A stretch of DNA of 64,000 bases from Microbacterium trichothecenolyticum (GCF_030818955.1 NZ_JAUTBF010000001.1:1612001-1676000), one strand, 5' to 3'; shown: positions 40,577-49,539, counted from the stretch's first letter. The notes: generated by a model not told the origin, from the sequence alone. Program-made: numbers and translations.

Positions 40577-42505
40577 TCAGCCGTCGATCACGGCCACCAG
40601 CTCGTCGAGGAACGCGGCGAAGTCGGTGCCGCGGCGCACGATCCGCTGCACGCTGTCGCGCTCGCTGAACACTTCCACGAACTGCTCGAACACCGTCTGG
40701 AACGCCTCGCGGTCGGTCTCGCTGAACGCCACGAGCGCCACGACCTGCACGCGACCCTCGCCCCAGGTGATCGAGGGGTCGGCGATGCCGATGGCGATGC
40801 GCGTCTGCGTCGCGGTCATGCCCATCGCGTGCGGCACGGCGAGCGCGTCCGTGAACGCCGTCGACGAGATCGCCTCGCGCTCCACGGCGCGAGCGACGTA
40901 ATCCTCATCGATGACGCCCTGCCGCCGCAGCAGCGCCCCCAGATCGCGGATGACGCCGGCCTCGCCGTCGGTGGCATCCACGCCTCGCACGAAGGCGTCG
41001 GGCGAGAAGTACCGCTCGAGCTCGGCGCGGAGGCGCGCGAGGCGCCTGCCGCGCCGCACTCGTCCGGCCGCGGCCCGCACCCGTTCGACGTCGGCCTCGG
41101 TGAGGAACGGCTGGATCCGCACGAATCGGTCCCCCGCGCGCGGCGGGTCGATGGTCGTGAGCACGAGGTCGGTGTCGATCCCCTCCCACGCCGGGTCTAT
41201 GCGCGTCTCGACGCCGACGACCTCGATCGCCTGCCCGAGCGAACGGTCGACGCTCGAGCGCAGCAGCTCGTGGAGCTCGTAGTACCCCGGGCACACGATC
41301 GTGGCCGTGAGCAGCTGATCGGCGCGGCGACTGCGTTCGAGGCGCCCGCCGACGTGCATCGCGACGTAGGCGATCTCGTCGTCGAGGATGGGGATACCGA
41401 GCGACTCCTGCAGCCCGGTGCAGATGTACACCGCCACCTCGAAGATCATCGGGTACGTCGACTTCAGCGACCGGGTCAGCGGATTGCGCGACCACGCCTG
41501 TTCCCGCGCGCGGTGCAGCAGGTTCTGCACGTGCAGCGCGAGTCGGAGGATGAAGTCGTCGTGCGCGATGTCGACGAGGAACTGGGATGCCGCGGCCTCG
41601 ACGATCGCGCGGACGGCGGCCTCCACATCGGGTGAGAGGCGCGCGCGCACGTCGTCGGCCGCGGGGGCGCCCGGGGCGACGATGCGCGTCAACACCAGCG
41701 TGGCGAGGTGGCGGAGGTCGCCCTGCCCGAGCTGGACGCCGATGTGCTTCAGGGTCAGGCGGTCCAGCAGCTCCGCGACGGCGGCGGTCGCGTCGGAGAC
41801 GTCGGACCCGGTCGAGCCGAGAGCGCGGTCGCGCGTGGTGCGGTCGGCCGCGATCGCGATGTGCATCACGACGTCGCCGATGCCGATCTCGTTGACGAAG
41901 TAGCCGAGGGCACCGAGCTCGGCGACCAGCTCGGCCTTGAACGGTCCGAAGGCCCGGGCTCCCACCGACCTCTCGCCGAGCGTGCGCCGCAGCGCGTCGA
42001 GGTCGAAGTGTCCGGCATCCATCTCGTCGTGCGCGAGCTTGGACAGCAGGCGTCGCTGCGCGACCTCGGTCCCGCGGAGACGGGCGAGGGATGCCGAGCG
42101 CTCGAGGGTCAGCTCGGTGCCGCCGAGCAGTCCCCGCACGCGTGACAGGTCGGCTTCGACCGTCGCGGCGCTCACGTGCAGCGCGTCGGCCGTGTCGTAT
42201 ACGTCGATGCCGTCGGCGGAATCGAGCAGGCGCCGTACGAGAGTGTGCAGGCGATCGCGCGGGGTGCCGGCATCCGAGGCTCCGGCGGCGCGCAGGGCGG
42301 CTGCGGCATCGCTTCCCGCGCGGTAGCCGAGGGGGCCCGACTCGATCGCCGTCCCGCCCGTGACGCGCGCATTGATCGCGGTGACGTAGGAGCGGACGCT
42401 GCGCGGCGTCACGCCCAGAGCATCGGCGAGGGATGCGGCCGTCGACCACTCCCCATCGCGCAGCAGCAGGGCCAGCAGGCGATCTTGGCGAGCTTTCGTC
42501 GTCAC
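40577..42505 (-). CDS. mtlR: PRD-containing PTS regulator (MtlR/BglG-like)
   Basis: A 642-residue regulator read divergently from the mannitol genes. Order: N-terminal DNA-binding helix-turn-helix (LLALLLRDGEWSTAASLADALGV and a second wing), two PTS regulation domains with conserved histidines (LALHVQNLLHR and AYVAMHVGG in the second), an EIIB-like domain with Cys in IVCPGYYEL, and an EIIA-like domain with His in ALAVPHAMGM. Phosphorylation at these sites by HPr and the mannitol EII proteins would set its activity. The DNA-binding N-terminus makes it a DNA-binding MtlR-type activator, not an RNA antiterminator. GTG 42505 follows GGAGG by 7 nt. Confidence 0.88.
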   Translation of the reverse strand: MTTKARQDRLLALLLRDGEWSTAASLADALGVTPRSVRSYVTAINARVTGGTAIESGPLGYRAGSDAAAALRAAGASDAGTPRDRLHTLVRRLLDSADGIDVYDTADALHVSAATVEADLSRVRGLLGGTELTLERSASLARLRGTEVAQRRLLSKLAHDEMDAGHFDLDALRRTLGERSVGARAFGPFKAELVAELGALGYFVNEIGIGDVVMHIAIAADRTTRDRALGSTGSDVSDATAAVAELLDRLTLKHIGVQLGQGDLRHLATLVLTRIVAPGAPAADDVRARLSPDVEAAVRAIVEAAASQFLVDIAHDDFILRLALHVQNLLHRAREQAWSRNPLTRSLKSTYPMIFEVAVYICTGLQESLGIPILDDEIAYVAMHVGGRLERSRRADQLLTATIVCPGYYELHELLRSSVDRSLGQAIEVVGVETRIDPAWEGIDTDLVLTTIDPPRAGDRFVRIQPFLTEADVERVRAAAGRVRRGRRLARLRAELERYFSPDAFVRGVDATDGEAGVIRDLGALLRRQGVIDEDYVARAVEREAISSTAFTDALAVPHAMGMTATQTRIAIGIADPSITWGEGRVQVVALVAFSETDREAFQTVFEQFVEVFSERDSVQRIVRRGTDFAAFLDELVAVIDG

Positions 42506-42671
42506 GATCCGTCCTCCGCGTCGCTCCCGGGATGGCGGCGCTGCTTCCATCCAACCACGCCATCGCCGTGGCAGCGCGGGCCCCGGCATCCGCGTTCCGG
42601 GGGGTGGGAAACGAACCTGGTTGTCCGCTGAGAACGCGGTGCGGACAATCGAGAGGAAGAAAGGCCGGTCG

Positions 42672-42998
42672 ATGAGGATCCTCGTGGTGTGTGGAGCGGG
42701 TGCGTCGAGCACGTTCGTCGCGCAACGCGTCCGTCGTGCTGCGCACGAACAGGGCCTGGACTACGCCGCATCGGCGGGGACCGTGCGATCGCTTCCGATC
42801 GACCTCGACGAAGCCGACGTCGTTCTCGTCGGACCCCACCTGGCCAATGAACTCCCGCGTATCGAGCACGAAGCTGTGGCCCGCGACGTCGCGGTCGTCC
42901 TGCTGCCCGCCGACGTCTTCACCGACCGCGATGGCATCCGCACGCTCGCCCTCGTCCACGAGGCGCTCCGCGCCCGCCAGCCCGCCGACAGCGTCTGA
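42672..42998 (+). CDS. Stand-alone PTS EIIB-like protein
   Basis: A 108-residue protein resembling a lactose/cellobiose-type EIIB, the domain that passes phosphate from EIIA to the sugar. The phosphorylated Cys is in VVCGAGASST (Cys8), the same P-loop layout as EIIB enzymes. No matching EIIC of that family is present; the mannitol permease has its own EIIB domain. It may shuttle phosphate to the PRD regulator or act as a sensor. ATG 42672 follows AAAGG; an upstream ATG at 42621 gives an unrelated leader. First gene of the operon, 166 nt from the divergent regulator. Confidence 0.8.
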   Translation: MRILVVCGAGASSTFVAQRVRRAAHEQGLDYAASAGTVRSLPIDLDEADVVLVGPHLANELPRIEHEAVARDVAVVLLPADVFTDRDGIRTLALVHEALRARQPADSV

Positions 42999-43019
42999 CC
43001 CGCGAGAAAGACCACGCCC

Positions 43020-43295
43020 ATGCCCCAGATCACACGAACGGTCCGCATCGGATCGTCGCACGGCCTGCACGCCCGCCCCGCGAAGCTCTTCGCGCAGGCC
43101 GCCAAAGAGTCCGGCATCCCCGTGACCGTCGCCAAAGACGCAGGTGGACCGGTGAACGCGGCCAGCATCCTGGGCATCATCGCGCTGGGTCTCGAGTACG
43201 GCGACTACGTCACCCTCACCGCCGACGGCGACAACGCCGAGGCCACCATCGATCGCCTCAGCGAACTGCTGACCACCGACCACGACGCCGAGTGA
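43020..43295 (+). CDS. ptsH: Phosphocarrier protein HPr
   Basis: HPr of 91 residues. His16 in SSHGLHARPA accepts phosphate from EI, and the Ser in NAASILGI (about 48) is the site HPr kinase would use in Firmicutes; no such kinase is in view. It passes phosphate to EIIA (46960) and, through the PRDs, to the regulator. Normally ptsH stands with ptsI away from sugar genes; here both are inside the mannitol operon between the EIIB-like gene and the permease. Confidence 0.95.
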   Translation: MPQITRTVRIGSSHGLHARPAKLFAQAAKESGIPVTVAKDAGGPVNAASILGIIALGLEYGDYVTLTADGDNAEATIDRLSELLTTDHDAE

Positions 43296-43349
43296 AGAAG
43301 CCGCGTGAAAACGTCGGCCGATGAGCCCCCGCACAGAAAGAACATCATC

Positions 43350-45050
43350 ATGACGGAACTCCGTGGAGTCGGAATCGGACTGGGCGTCGCCCAGGGACCC
43401 ATCGCGCGCATGGCCGAGCCACTGCCCGCCCCGAAGGATGCCAAGAGCGAGCTGTCGATCGACGACGAGACCGCCCGCGTGCGCGAGGCCATCGGCGCCG
43501 TCGCCCGCGAACTCGAGGCACGGGGAGCGCAGGCCGGCGGCGCCGCGCGCGACGTGCTCGAGGCACAGGCCATGATCGCCGAGGACCCGACCCTCGAGGC
43601 CGAGGTCGACAGCCGCCTCGCGGCCGGCAAGACGGGCGAGTTCGCGGTGCACGACGCCTTCGCGTCCTTCCGCGAGCAGCTGGTCGCCCTCGGCGGCTAC
43701 CTCGGCGAGCGCGCCGCCGACCTCGACGACGTCGCCCAGCGCGTCATCGCGCGCCTCCGCGGCGTCGCGGCCCCCGGCATCCCCGACCCCGGGTATCCGT
43801 TCGTGCTGGTCGCGAAGGACCTGGCGCCCGCCGACACCGCACTGCTCGACCTCGACAAGGTGCTGGCCCTGGTCACCACCGAGGGCGGCCCCACCTCGCA
43901 CACCGCGATCCTCGCCCGCGAGAAGTCCATCGTCGCCGTCGTCGGCGCGAGCGGCGCGAAAGACCTGGTCGACGGTCAGACGGTGATCGTGGATGCCGCC
44001 GCCGGCGTCGTCACGGTCGACCCGAGCGACGACGACCTCGCGCGCGCCCAGCACCGTGCCGACGCGCGGGCCGCCGCGGCATCCGCTCCCCTCACCGACG
44101 GCGCCCTCGCCGACGGCACGAAGGTGCCGCTGCTGGCCAACCTCGGCAAGCCCGGCGGCGCCGCCGAGGCCGTCGAGCTGGGCGCGGAGGGCGTGGGCCT
44201 GTTCCGCACCGAGTTCCTCTTCCTCAGCTCCAGCTCCGCCCCCACCGTCGAGGAGCAGCGCGACGCCTACCTCGAACTGCTGAGCGCCTTCCCCGGCAAG
44301 AAGGTCGTCGTGCGCATGCTCGACGCCGGCGCCGACAAGCCCCTGCCCTTCCTCAACGACGCGCACGAGGAGAACCCGGCCCTCGGCCTGCGTGGCCTGC
44401 GTGCGCTGCGGGCCAGCGAAGACATCCTGCGCGAGCAGCTGACGGCTCTCGCCGAAGCGGATGCCGCGACGCGCAAGACCGAGGCGGGCCCCGCCGACCT
44501 GTGGGTCATGGCACCGATGGTGTCCACGGTCGAGGAGACCCGCTACTTCACGGAGCTCGCCCGCGACTACGGCTTGAAGACCACGGGCGTCATGGTCGAG
44601 GTCCCCTCCTCCGCGCTGCTGGCCGACCGGATCCTCACGATCGCGGACTTCGTCTCGATCGGAACGAACGACCTGACCCAGTACACCCTGGCGGCCGACC
44701 GCCTGCTGGGTTCGGTCGCCTCGTTCCAGGACCCGTGGCACCCCGCCGTCCTCCGCCTCATCCGCGAGGTGGGGGCCGCCGGTCGCGTCAACGGCAAGCC
44801 CGTCGGCATCTGCGGCGAGGCGGCGGCCGATCCGCTGCTCGCCGTCGTGCTCGTGGGCCTGGGCGCCACCACGCTGTCGATGGCCCCCACGGCCCTCGCC
44901 GACGTGCGCGCGACCCTGCTGCAGCACACCTTCGACGACGCCGTGCGCCTCGCCGAAGCCGCTCTCGCGGCCGACGACGCGGCATCCGCCCGGGAGGCCG
45001 CTCAGGCCGCCTCCTCGACCGCACGGGAGGCTGCACTCGCCACTTCGTGA
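43350..45050 (+). CDS. ptsI: PTS enzyme I
   Basis: Phosphoenolpyruvate-protein phosphotransferase of 566 residues that moves phosphate from PEP to HPr. The swivelling domain has the active His in GGPTSHTAI (about 189). The PEP-binding barrel has GAEGVGLFRTEFLFL, RMLDAGADKPLPFL, EVPSSALLADRI, SIGTNDLTQYTLAADR and the active-site CGEAA near residue 490. ATG 43350 follows GAAAG by 9 nt; an ATG-like extension to 43305 has no ribosome site. Its transcript then meets two hairpins before mtlA. Confidence 0.95.
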   Translation: MTELRGVGIGLGVAQGPIARMAEPLPAPKDAKSELSIDDETARVREAIGAVARELEARGAQAGGAARDVLEAQAMIAEDPTLEAEVDSRLAAGKTGEFAVHDAFASFREQLVALGGYLGERAADLDDVAQRVIARLRGVAAPGIPDPGYPFVLVAKDLAPADTALLDLDKVLALVTTEGGPTSHTAILAREKSIVAVVGASGAKDLVDGQTVIVDAAAGVVTVDPSDDDLARAQHRADARAAAASAPLTDGALADGTKVPLLANLGKPGGAAEAVELGAEGVGLFRTEFLFLSSSSAPTVEEQRDAYLELLSAFPGKKVVVRMLDAGADKPLPFLNDAHEENPALGLRGLRALRASEDILREQLTALAEADAATRKTEAGPADLWVMAPMVSTVEETRYFTELARDYGLKTTGVMVEVPSSALLADRILTIADFVSIGTNDLTQYTLAADRLLGSVASFQDPWHPAVLRLIREVGAAGRVNGKPVGICGEAAADPLLAVVLVGLGATTLSMAPTALADVRATLLQHTFDDAVRLAEAALAADDAASAREAAQAASSTAREAALATS

Positions 45051-45056
45051 ACGCGC

Positions 45057-45083
45057 GGGGAGGCGGCGAGACACCGCCTCCCC
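45057..45083 (+). terminator. First of two hairpins between ptsI and mtlA
   Basis: A perfect 10-bp stem GGGGAGGCGG/CCGCCTCCCC with loop CGAGACA. The loop is complementary to the loop of the next hairpin. It probably partly terminates after ptsI. Confidence 0.65.
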
Positions 45084-45089
45084 TCACGG

Positions 45090-45119
45090 TTCGGGGGTGG
45101 TGTCTCGTCGCCCCCCGAA
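45090..45119 (+). other. Second hairpin, loop-complementary to the first
   Basis: TTCGGGGG (45090-45097) pairs with CCCCCGAA (45112-45119). Its loop holds TGTCTCG (45101-45107), the exact complement of CGAGACA at 45067-45073, so the loops can kiss. Confidence 0.55.
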
Positions 45120-45187
45120 TCACGCGGCGTAAGCCGTTTCCCCCCACCCGCACGGTCCCGCCGTGCACCACTCAAGGAGACACAGCA

Positions 45188-46858
45188 ATGACGACGACGT
45201 CACCCACCACGAAGCCGGGAGGCGCTCGGGTCGCGGTACAGCGACTCGGCACGTTCCTCTCGGGCATGATCATGCCGAACATCGCGGCCTTCATCGCCTG
45301 GGGCTTCATCACCATGCTCTTCATCCCGAAGGGCTTCTTCGGGGCGGAGAGCCCGTTCGGCGCCGCCTGGCACTGGGCCCCGGTCGCCGAGATCCTCGGC
45401 GGCGGCGGCGACGCCGCCACGATCGGCTGGCCCGGCGCCATGACCGCCCTCGGCGCGACCGAGGACGGCACGACCTACCAGGGATACGTCGGCCTGGTCA
45501 GCGTCATGATCACCTACCTGCTGCCCCTGCTCATCGCCAACACCGGCGGACGCATCGTCTACGGTGCCCGCGGCGGCGTCGTCGCGACGATCGCGGTCAT
45601 GGGCGTCATCGCCGGTACCGACATCCCGATGTTCCTCGGCGCGATGATCATGGGGCCGCTCGCGGCCTGGATCACCAAGCAGATGGACAAGCTGTGGGAC
45701 GGCAAGATCCGCCCCGGCTTCGAGATGCTCGTGAACAACTTCTCGGCCGGCATCCTCGGCATGATCCTCGCGATCGTCGGCTTCTTCGCCTTCGGCCCCG
45801 TGTTCCTGGGCATCAGCACCGTCCTCGGCGGTGTCGTCGCCTTCCTCGTGCAGTTCAACCTGCTCCCGATCCTGTCGATCATCGTCGAGCCCGCCAAGGT
45901 GCTGTTCCTCAACAACGCCATCAACCACGGCGTGTTCACCCCGCTCGGCATCGAGCAGGTCGCCGATTCGGGCAAGTCGATCCTGTTCCTCATCGAGGCC
46001 AACCCCGGCCCCGGCCTGGGTCTGCTGCTCGCCTTCACGTTCTTCGGTGTCGGCGCCGCCAAGGCCTCGGCCCCGGGCGCGATCGTCATCCAGTTCCTCG
46101 GTGGCATCCACGAGATCTACTTCCCGTACGCCCTCGCCAAGCCCATGACGATCCTCGCCCTCATCGCCGGTGGCGCCTCGGGGGTCGCCGTGAACATGAT
46201 CTTCGGCGGCGGTCTGGTCTTCCCGGCCGCTCCCGGCAGCATCATCGCGATCACGGCGGCAGCCGCCGGTGGCGGTGTGGGCAACGTGCTGGTGGTCTAC
46301 CTCTCGGTGGTCGTCGCGGCGGTCGTGACGTTCCTCATCGCGGGCATCATCCTGCGTGCCTCGCGCAAGCGCGACGCCGAGGCCCAGGGCGACAGCTTCG
46401 CCGCAGCCATCGACCAGACCGCGGCGAACAAGGGCAAGGAGTCGTCGACCCTCGGCGCGCTCCGCACCCGCGCCGCCGGTACCGCCGGCTCGGGCACCAC
46501 CGAGACGGCGGACCGCGACGTCGAGGGCACCCTGGGCGGCCTCGAGGGCGGCGTGGCGACCAAGCAGGTGAACACCATCGTGTTCGCCTGCGACGCCGGC
46601 ATGGGCTCGTCCGCGATGGGAGCGAGCGTGCTGCGCAACAAGATCAAGAAGGCCGGCATCGAGGGCGTGACCGTCACCAACCAGGCGATCGCGAACCTCG
46701 ACGGCTCGGCCGACCTGATCATCACGCAGAACCAGCTGACCGACCGCGCGAAGGCGCAGTCGCCCGACGCGGTGCACGTGTCGGTGGACAACTTCATGAA
46801 CTCGCCGAAGTACGACGAGGTCGTGGAGATGGTCCGCACCCAGCACGGCGCGAAGTAA
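45188..46858 (+). CDS. mtlA: PTS mannitol transporter EIICB
   Basis: A 556-residue mannitol permease. Residues ~15-380 are the EIIC membrane domain (start FLSGMIMPNIAAFIAWG, then TPLGIEQVADSGKS and GGIHEIYFPYAL, as in E. coli MtlA). A polar linker (about 390-450) leads to the EIIB domain with IVFACDAGMGSSAMGA, whose Cys passes phosphate to mannitol. EIIA is a separate protein (46960), unlike the single-chain E. coli enzyme. AAGGAG lies 8 nt before ATG 45188. Imported mannitol becomes mannitol 1-phosphate for MtlD. Confidence 0.94.
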   Translation: MTTTSPTTKPGGARVAVQRLGTFLSGMIMPNIAAFIAWGFITMLFIPKGFFGAESPFGAAWHWAPVAEILGGGGDAATIGWPGAMTALGATEDGTTYQGYVGLVSVMITYLLPLLIANTGGRIVYGARGGVVATIAVMGVIAGTDIPMFLGAMIMGPLAAWITKQMDKLWDGKIRPGFEMLVNNFSAGILGMILAIVGFFAFGPVFLGISTVLGGVVAFLVQFNLLPILSIIVEPAKVLFLNNAINHGVFTPLGIEQVADSGKSILFLIEANPGPGLGLLLAFTFFGVGAAKASAPGAIVIQFLGGIHEIYFPYALAKPMTILALIAGGASGVAVNMIFGGGLVFPAAPGSIIAITAAAAGGGVGNVLVVYLSVVVAAVVTFLIAGIILRASRKRDAEAQGDSFAAAIDQTAANKGKESSTLGALRTRAAGTAGSGTTETADRDVEGTLGGLEGGVATKQVNTIVFACDAGMGSSAMGASVLRNKIKKAGIEGVTVTNQAIANLDGSADLIITQNQLTDRAKAQSPDAVHVSVDNFMNSPKYDEVVEMVRTQHGAK

Positions 46859-46871
46859 ACCCCACCACGGA

Positions 46872-46896
46872 GGGGCCGGGACGAAACCCCGGCCCC
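46872..46896 (+). terminator. Hairpin between mtlA and mtlF
   Basis: GGGGCCGGG (46872-46880) pairs with CCCGGCCCC (46888-46896), followed by a pyrimidine-rich TTCGTCTTCC. It probably lowers readthrough into mtlF, which may start from its own promoter. Confidence 0.65.
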
Positions 46897-46959
46897 TTCG
46901 TCTTCCCGTCCGGCCCGCGGTTTGCGAGGCTGGACAGCACGACGAGAAAGGCGAGAACC

Positions 46960-47397
46960 ATGTCGAACGTCCTCCGCATCGAATCCGTCCGCATCCACCC
47001 CGGAAGCGCCACCCGCGAGGAGGCGATGAAGGAAGCGGCCGATCTGCTCCAGGCCGCGGGTTCGGTCACCCCCGACTACTTCGCCGCCATGCAGCAGCGC
47101 GAGGAGACCGTGTCCACGTACATGGGCAACGAGCTCGCGATCCCCCACGGCACCAACGAGACCAAGCAGGCGATCCTCGAATCCGGCCTGTCGGTCGTGC
47201 GCTACGACGGCGGCGTCGACTGGGGCGGGGAGCCCGTGACCTTCGTGATCGGCATCGCCGGCAAGGGTGACGAGCACCTCGAGATCCTGTCCCAGATCGC
47301 CATCCTCTTCTCCGAGGAGGACGACGTCGCACGTCTGAAGGCCGTCTCCTCCCCCGAGGAGCTCTTCGAGGCGCTGTCCGGATCCGTCAACGCATGA
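46960..47397 (+). CDS. mtlF: PTS mannitol EIIA
   Basis: A 145-residue EIIA of the mannitol/fructose family. It takes phosphate from HPr on the His in ELAIPHGTNETK (about 64) and gives it to the EIIB domain of MtlA. The C-terminus keeps IGIAGKGDEHLEILSQIAILF, typical for the family. GAAAGG lies 8 nt before ATG 46960. Its TGA overlaps the mtlD ATG as ATGA, linking uptake with the first catabolic step. Confidence 0.93.
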   Translation: MSNVLRIESVRIHPGSATREEAMKEAADLLQAAGSVTPDYFAAMQQREETVSTYMGNELAIPHGTNETKQAILESGLSVVRYDGGVDWGGEPVTFVIGIAGKGDEHLEILSQIAILFSEEDDVARLKAVSSPEELFEALSGSVNA

Positions 47398-48545
47398 AGG
47401 CCGTCCACTTCGGCGCCGGTAACATCGGCCGCGGCTTCGTCGGTCTGCTCCTGCACGAGGGCGGCTACGACCTCGTCTTCTCCGACGTGTCGGCGGCACT
47501 CGTCGACGCCATCAACTCCGCGTCGTCGTACACCGTCCACGAAGTGGGCGAGGGCGGCGTCGACAAAGAGGTGACGGGCTTCCGCGCGATCGACAGTTCC
47601 GTGGATGCCGAGGCGCTCGTCGACGAGATCGCGACCGCCGACGTGGTCACCACCGCCGTCGGACCGACCATCCTGACCTTCGTCGCCCCGCACATCGTGG
47701 CGGGTCTCGCCCTGCGCGACCCCTCGCTCGCGCCCCTGCAGATCATGGCGTGCGAGAACGCCATCGGCGCGACCGACCAGCTGCGCGAGCACGTGGTCGA
47801 GCTCGCCGGGGAGTCCTGGGACGCCCTGGCATCCCGTGCCGTGTTCGCCAACACCGCGGTCGACCGCATCGTCCCCGCCCAGGCCGGGGGCGGCGTCGAC
47901 GTCACGGTCGAACCGTTCTACGAGTGGGCGATCGAGCGAGCACCGTTCGGTGACACCCCGCCGCACATCCCCGGTGCGCACTTCGTCGACGACCTCGAGC
48001 CGTACATCGAGCGCAAGCTCTTCACGGTCAACACCGGTCACGCGACGACGGCGTACTTCGGTGCCCGCGCGGGCATCGAGCGCATCTCCGACGCGCTCGC
48101 CGATCCGACGATCGCCGCCGAGGTCGAGGCGGTGCTCGAGGAGACCAGCGCCCTGCTGGTCGAGAAGCACGAGCTCGACGCCGACGTGCAGGGCGAGTAC
48201 CGGGCGACGATCCTGCGCCGATTCCGCAACCCCGCCCTCCCCGACACGGTGTGGCGCGTCGGCCGCCAGCCGCTGCGCAAGCTCTCGCGCCACGAGCGCT
48301 TCGTGGGCCCGGCCGCCGAGGCGATCGAGCGCGGGCTGCCCGTCGGCGCGCTGGTGTCGGCCATGGCCGCCGCCCTGGAGTTCTCGGATGCCGAGGACAC
48401 CCAGGCCATCGAGCTGCAGCGCATGCTGCGTGAGCTCGACGCCAACGCCTTCACGGCGGAGGTGACCGGGCTGACTCCCGAGCACCCGCTGTACCCGCGG
48501 ATCGTCGAGATCGTCGCGGCACGTCAGGCCGCGCTGTCCGCCTGA
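47394..48545 (+). CDS. mtlD: Mannitol-1-phosphate 5-dehydrogenase
   Basis: Long-chain polyol dehydrogenase of 383 residues that oxidises mannitol 1-phosphate to fructose 6-phosphate with NAD. The nucleotide motif FGAGNIGRGFVG (about 6-17) opens the protein, MACENAIGATDQL contacts cofactor and substrate, and the catalytic segment is KLFTVNTGHATTAYFGA (Lys about 206). Length is normal for MtlD. Last gene of the operon, closed by the hairpin at 48552. Confidence 0.95.
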   Translation: MKAVHFGAGNIGRGFVGLLLHEGGYDLVFSDVSAALVDAINSASSYTVHEVGEGGVDKEVTGFRAIDSSVDAEALVDEIATADVVTTAVGPTILTFVAPHIVAGLALRDPSLAPLQIMACENAIGATDQLREHVVELAGESWDALASRAVFANTAVDRIVPAQAGGGVDVTVEPFYEWAIERAPFGDTPPHIPGAHFVDDLEPYIERKLFTVNTGHATTAYFGARAGIERISDALADPTIAAEVEAVLEETSALLVEKHELDADVQGEYRATILRRFRNPALPDTVWRVGRQPLRKLSRHERFVGPAAEAIERGLPVGALVSAMAAALEFSDAEDTQAIELQRMLRELDANAFTAEVTGLTPEHPLYPRIVEIVAARQAALSA

Positions 48546-48551
48546 GCGCTC

Positions 48552-48588
48552 CGCCGCCCGTCCGCCGAACCACGGGGGACGGGCGGCG
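48552..48588 (+). terminator. Terminator of the mannitol operon
   Basis: A perfect 12-bp stem CGCCGCCCGTCC (48552-48563) / GGACGGGCGGCG (48577-48588) with a 13-nt loop, directly after mtlD and one base before the next -10 box. Confidence 0.7.
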
Positions 48589-48589
48589 T

Positions 48590-48595
48590 TACGCT
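48590..48595 (+). promoter_or_regulatory. Leaderless-type -10 box (TACGCT) of the hydrolase gene
   Basis: TACGCT ends 6 nt before GTG 48602. Confidence 0.55.
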
Positions 48596-48601
48596 CGGAA
48601 C

Positions 48602-49363
48602 GTGAACGAGACCGCATCCGAGCCGCGTCCGCGACGCCGCCGCTGGCTGCGCTGGACCCTCGCGGGCCTCGGCACGGTCATCGTCCTTCTCGTCGTCGGC
48701 ATCCTGATCTACAGCCAGGTGGGTGTCATGGGGCCCGAACCCGACCCCCTGGCCGAGGCCGAGGCGAACCCGGGCCTGTCGATCGTCGATGACGGCGCGG
48801 GCATCGTGCTCTCCCCCACCGCGGGCGCGACGGGCCAGGGGCTCGTGTTCATCCCGGGTGCGAAGGTGCAGGCGGAGGGCTACATCGCGACCTTCGCCGA
48901 CACGGTGGTCGACGACGGCGTGACCGTCGTCATCACGCGCCCCTGGCTGAACCTCGCGTTCTTCGACCCGCGCCCGCTGTCGACGTTCACCGACCTGGCG
49001 CCCGCGGTCTCCACGTGGGCCGTGGGCGGGCACTCTCTCGGCGGTGTCCGGGCCTGCCAGCTGGCGAGCGACGCCGATGCGCTCGTGCTCTTCGCGTCGT
49101 ACTGCGCGAACGACCTGTCGGCATCCGGCATCCCGGTCCTCAGCCTCTCAGGCTCCGAGGACGGCCTCAGCACCCCGCAGAAGATCGCGGATGCCAAGGG
49201 CGAACTGCCCGCGGACGCCACCTTCGTCGAGATTCCCGGCGCCTCCCACGCGTCGTTCGGCGCGTACGGTCCTCAGGCGGGCGACGGCACACCCACGGCG
49301 GATCCCGCCGAGGTCGACCGCGTGATCGCCGAGCAGTTGGCGGGGTTCCTTCCGCGGCGGTGA
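48602..49363 (+). CDS. Membrane-anchored alpha/beta hydrolase
   Basis: A 253-residue protein with an N-terminal basic stretch and one hydrophobic anchor (about 18-38), so the hydrolase domain faces outward. The nucleophile elbow is VGGHSLGGVRA (Ser about 143). Likely catalytic acid and base are in SGSEDGLSTP (Asp about 183) and PGASHASFGAYG (His about 217), the last matching dienelactone-hydrolase-like proteins with an extra loop. The substrate is unknown. It is a single-gene unit between the mannitol operon and the second DUF559 locus. Confidence 0.82.
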   Translation: MNETASEPRPRRRRWLRWTLAGLGTVIVLLVVGILIYSQVGVMGPEPDPLAEAEANPGLSIVDDGAGIVLSPTAGATGQGLVFIPGAKVQAEGYIATFADTVVDDGVTVVITRPWLNLAFFDPRPLSTFTDLAPAVSTWAVGGHSLGGVRACQLASDADALVLFASYCANDLSASGIPVLSLSGSEDGLSTPQKIADAKGELPADATFVEIPGASHASFGAYGPQAGDGTPTADPAEVDRVIAEQLAGFLPRR

Positions 49364-49374
49364 GGCGGCGGCTG

Positions 49375-49410
<36 letters not shown>

Positions 49411-49494
49411 GTCCCGCGTTCCGGACGAGCGTGACAACATGCGGTCGGCGGGACCCGATCCTGCGGGGATCGGCAGGAGGTATCCGGAGCGCGG
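49411..49494. repeat. Long-loop inverted repeat, unit 1 (GTCCCGCGCTCCGGA family)
   Basis: Left arm GTCCCGCGTTCCGGA (49411-49425), right arm TCCGGAGCGCGG (49483-49494), loop of 57 nt. The loop holds a 7-bp hairpin CCGATCC/GGATCGG (49455-49473). Confidence 0.8.
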
Positions 49495-49539
49495 CACACG
49501 GCGACGCGAACGCTCACTCCTTCTGCACAGGCTCGGAAC

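Noticed and set aside
40577..42505. Calling the PRD regulator an RNA antiterminator
   Set aside because: BglG/LicT proteins start with a short RNA-binding CAT domain; this one starts with DNA-binding helix-turn-helix segments and has EIIB and EIIA domains, as MtlR does.
40905..45074. A 1389-codon minus-strand open frame opposite the PTS genes
   Set aside because: It is antisense to mtlR's end and to ptsH/ptsI/EIIB with clear protein motifs; the frame is open only because GC-rich codons on the other strand avoid stops. Composition is Arg/Gly/His-rich without domains.
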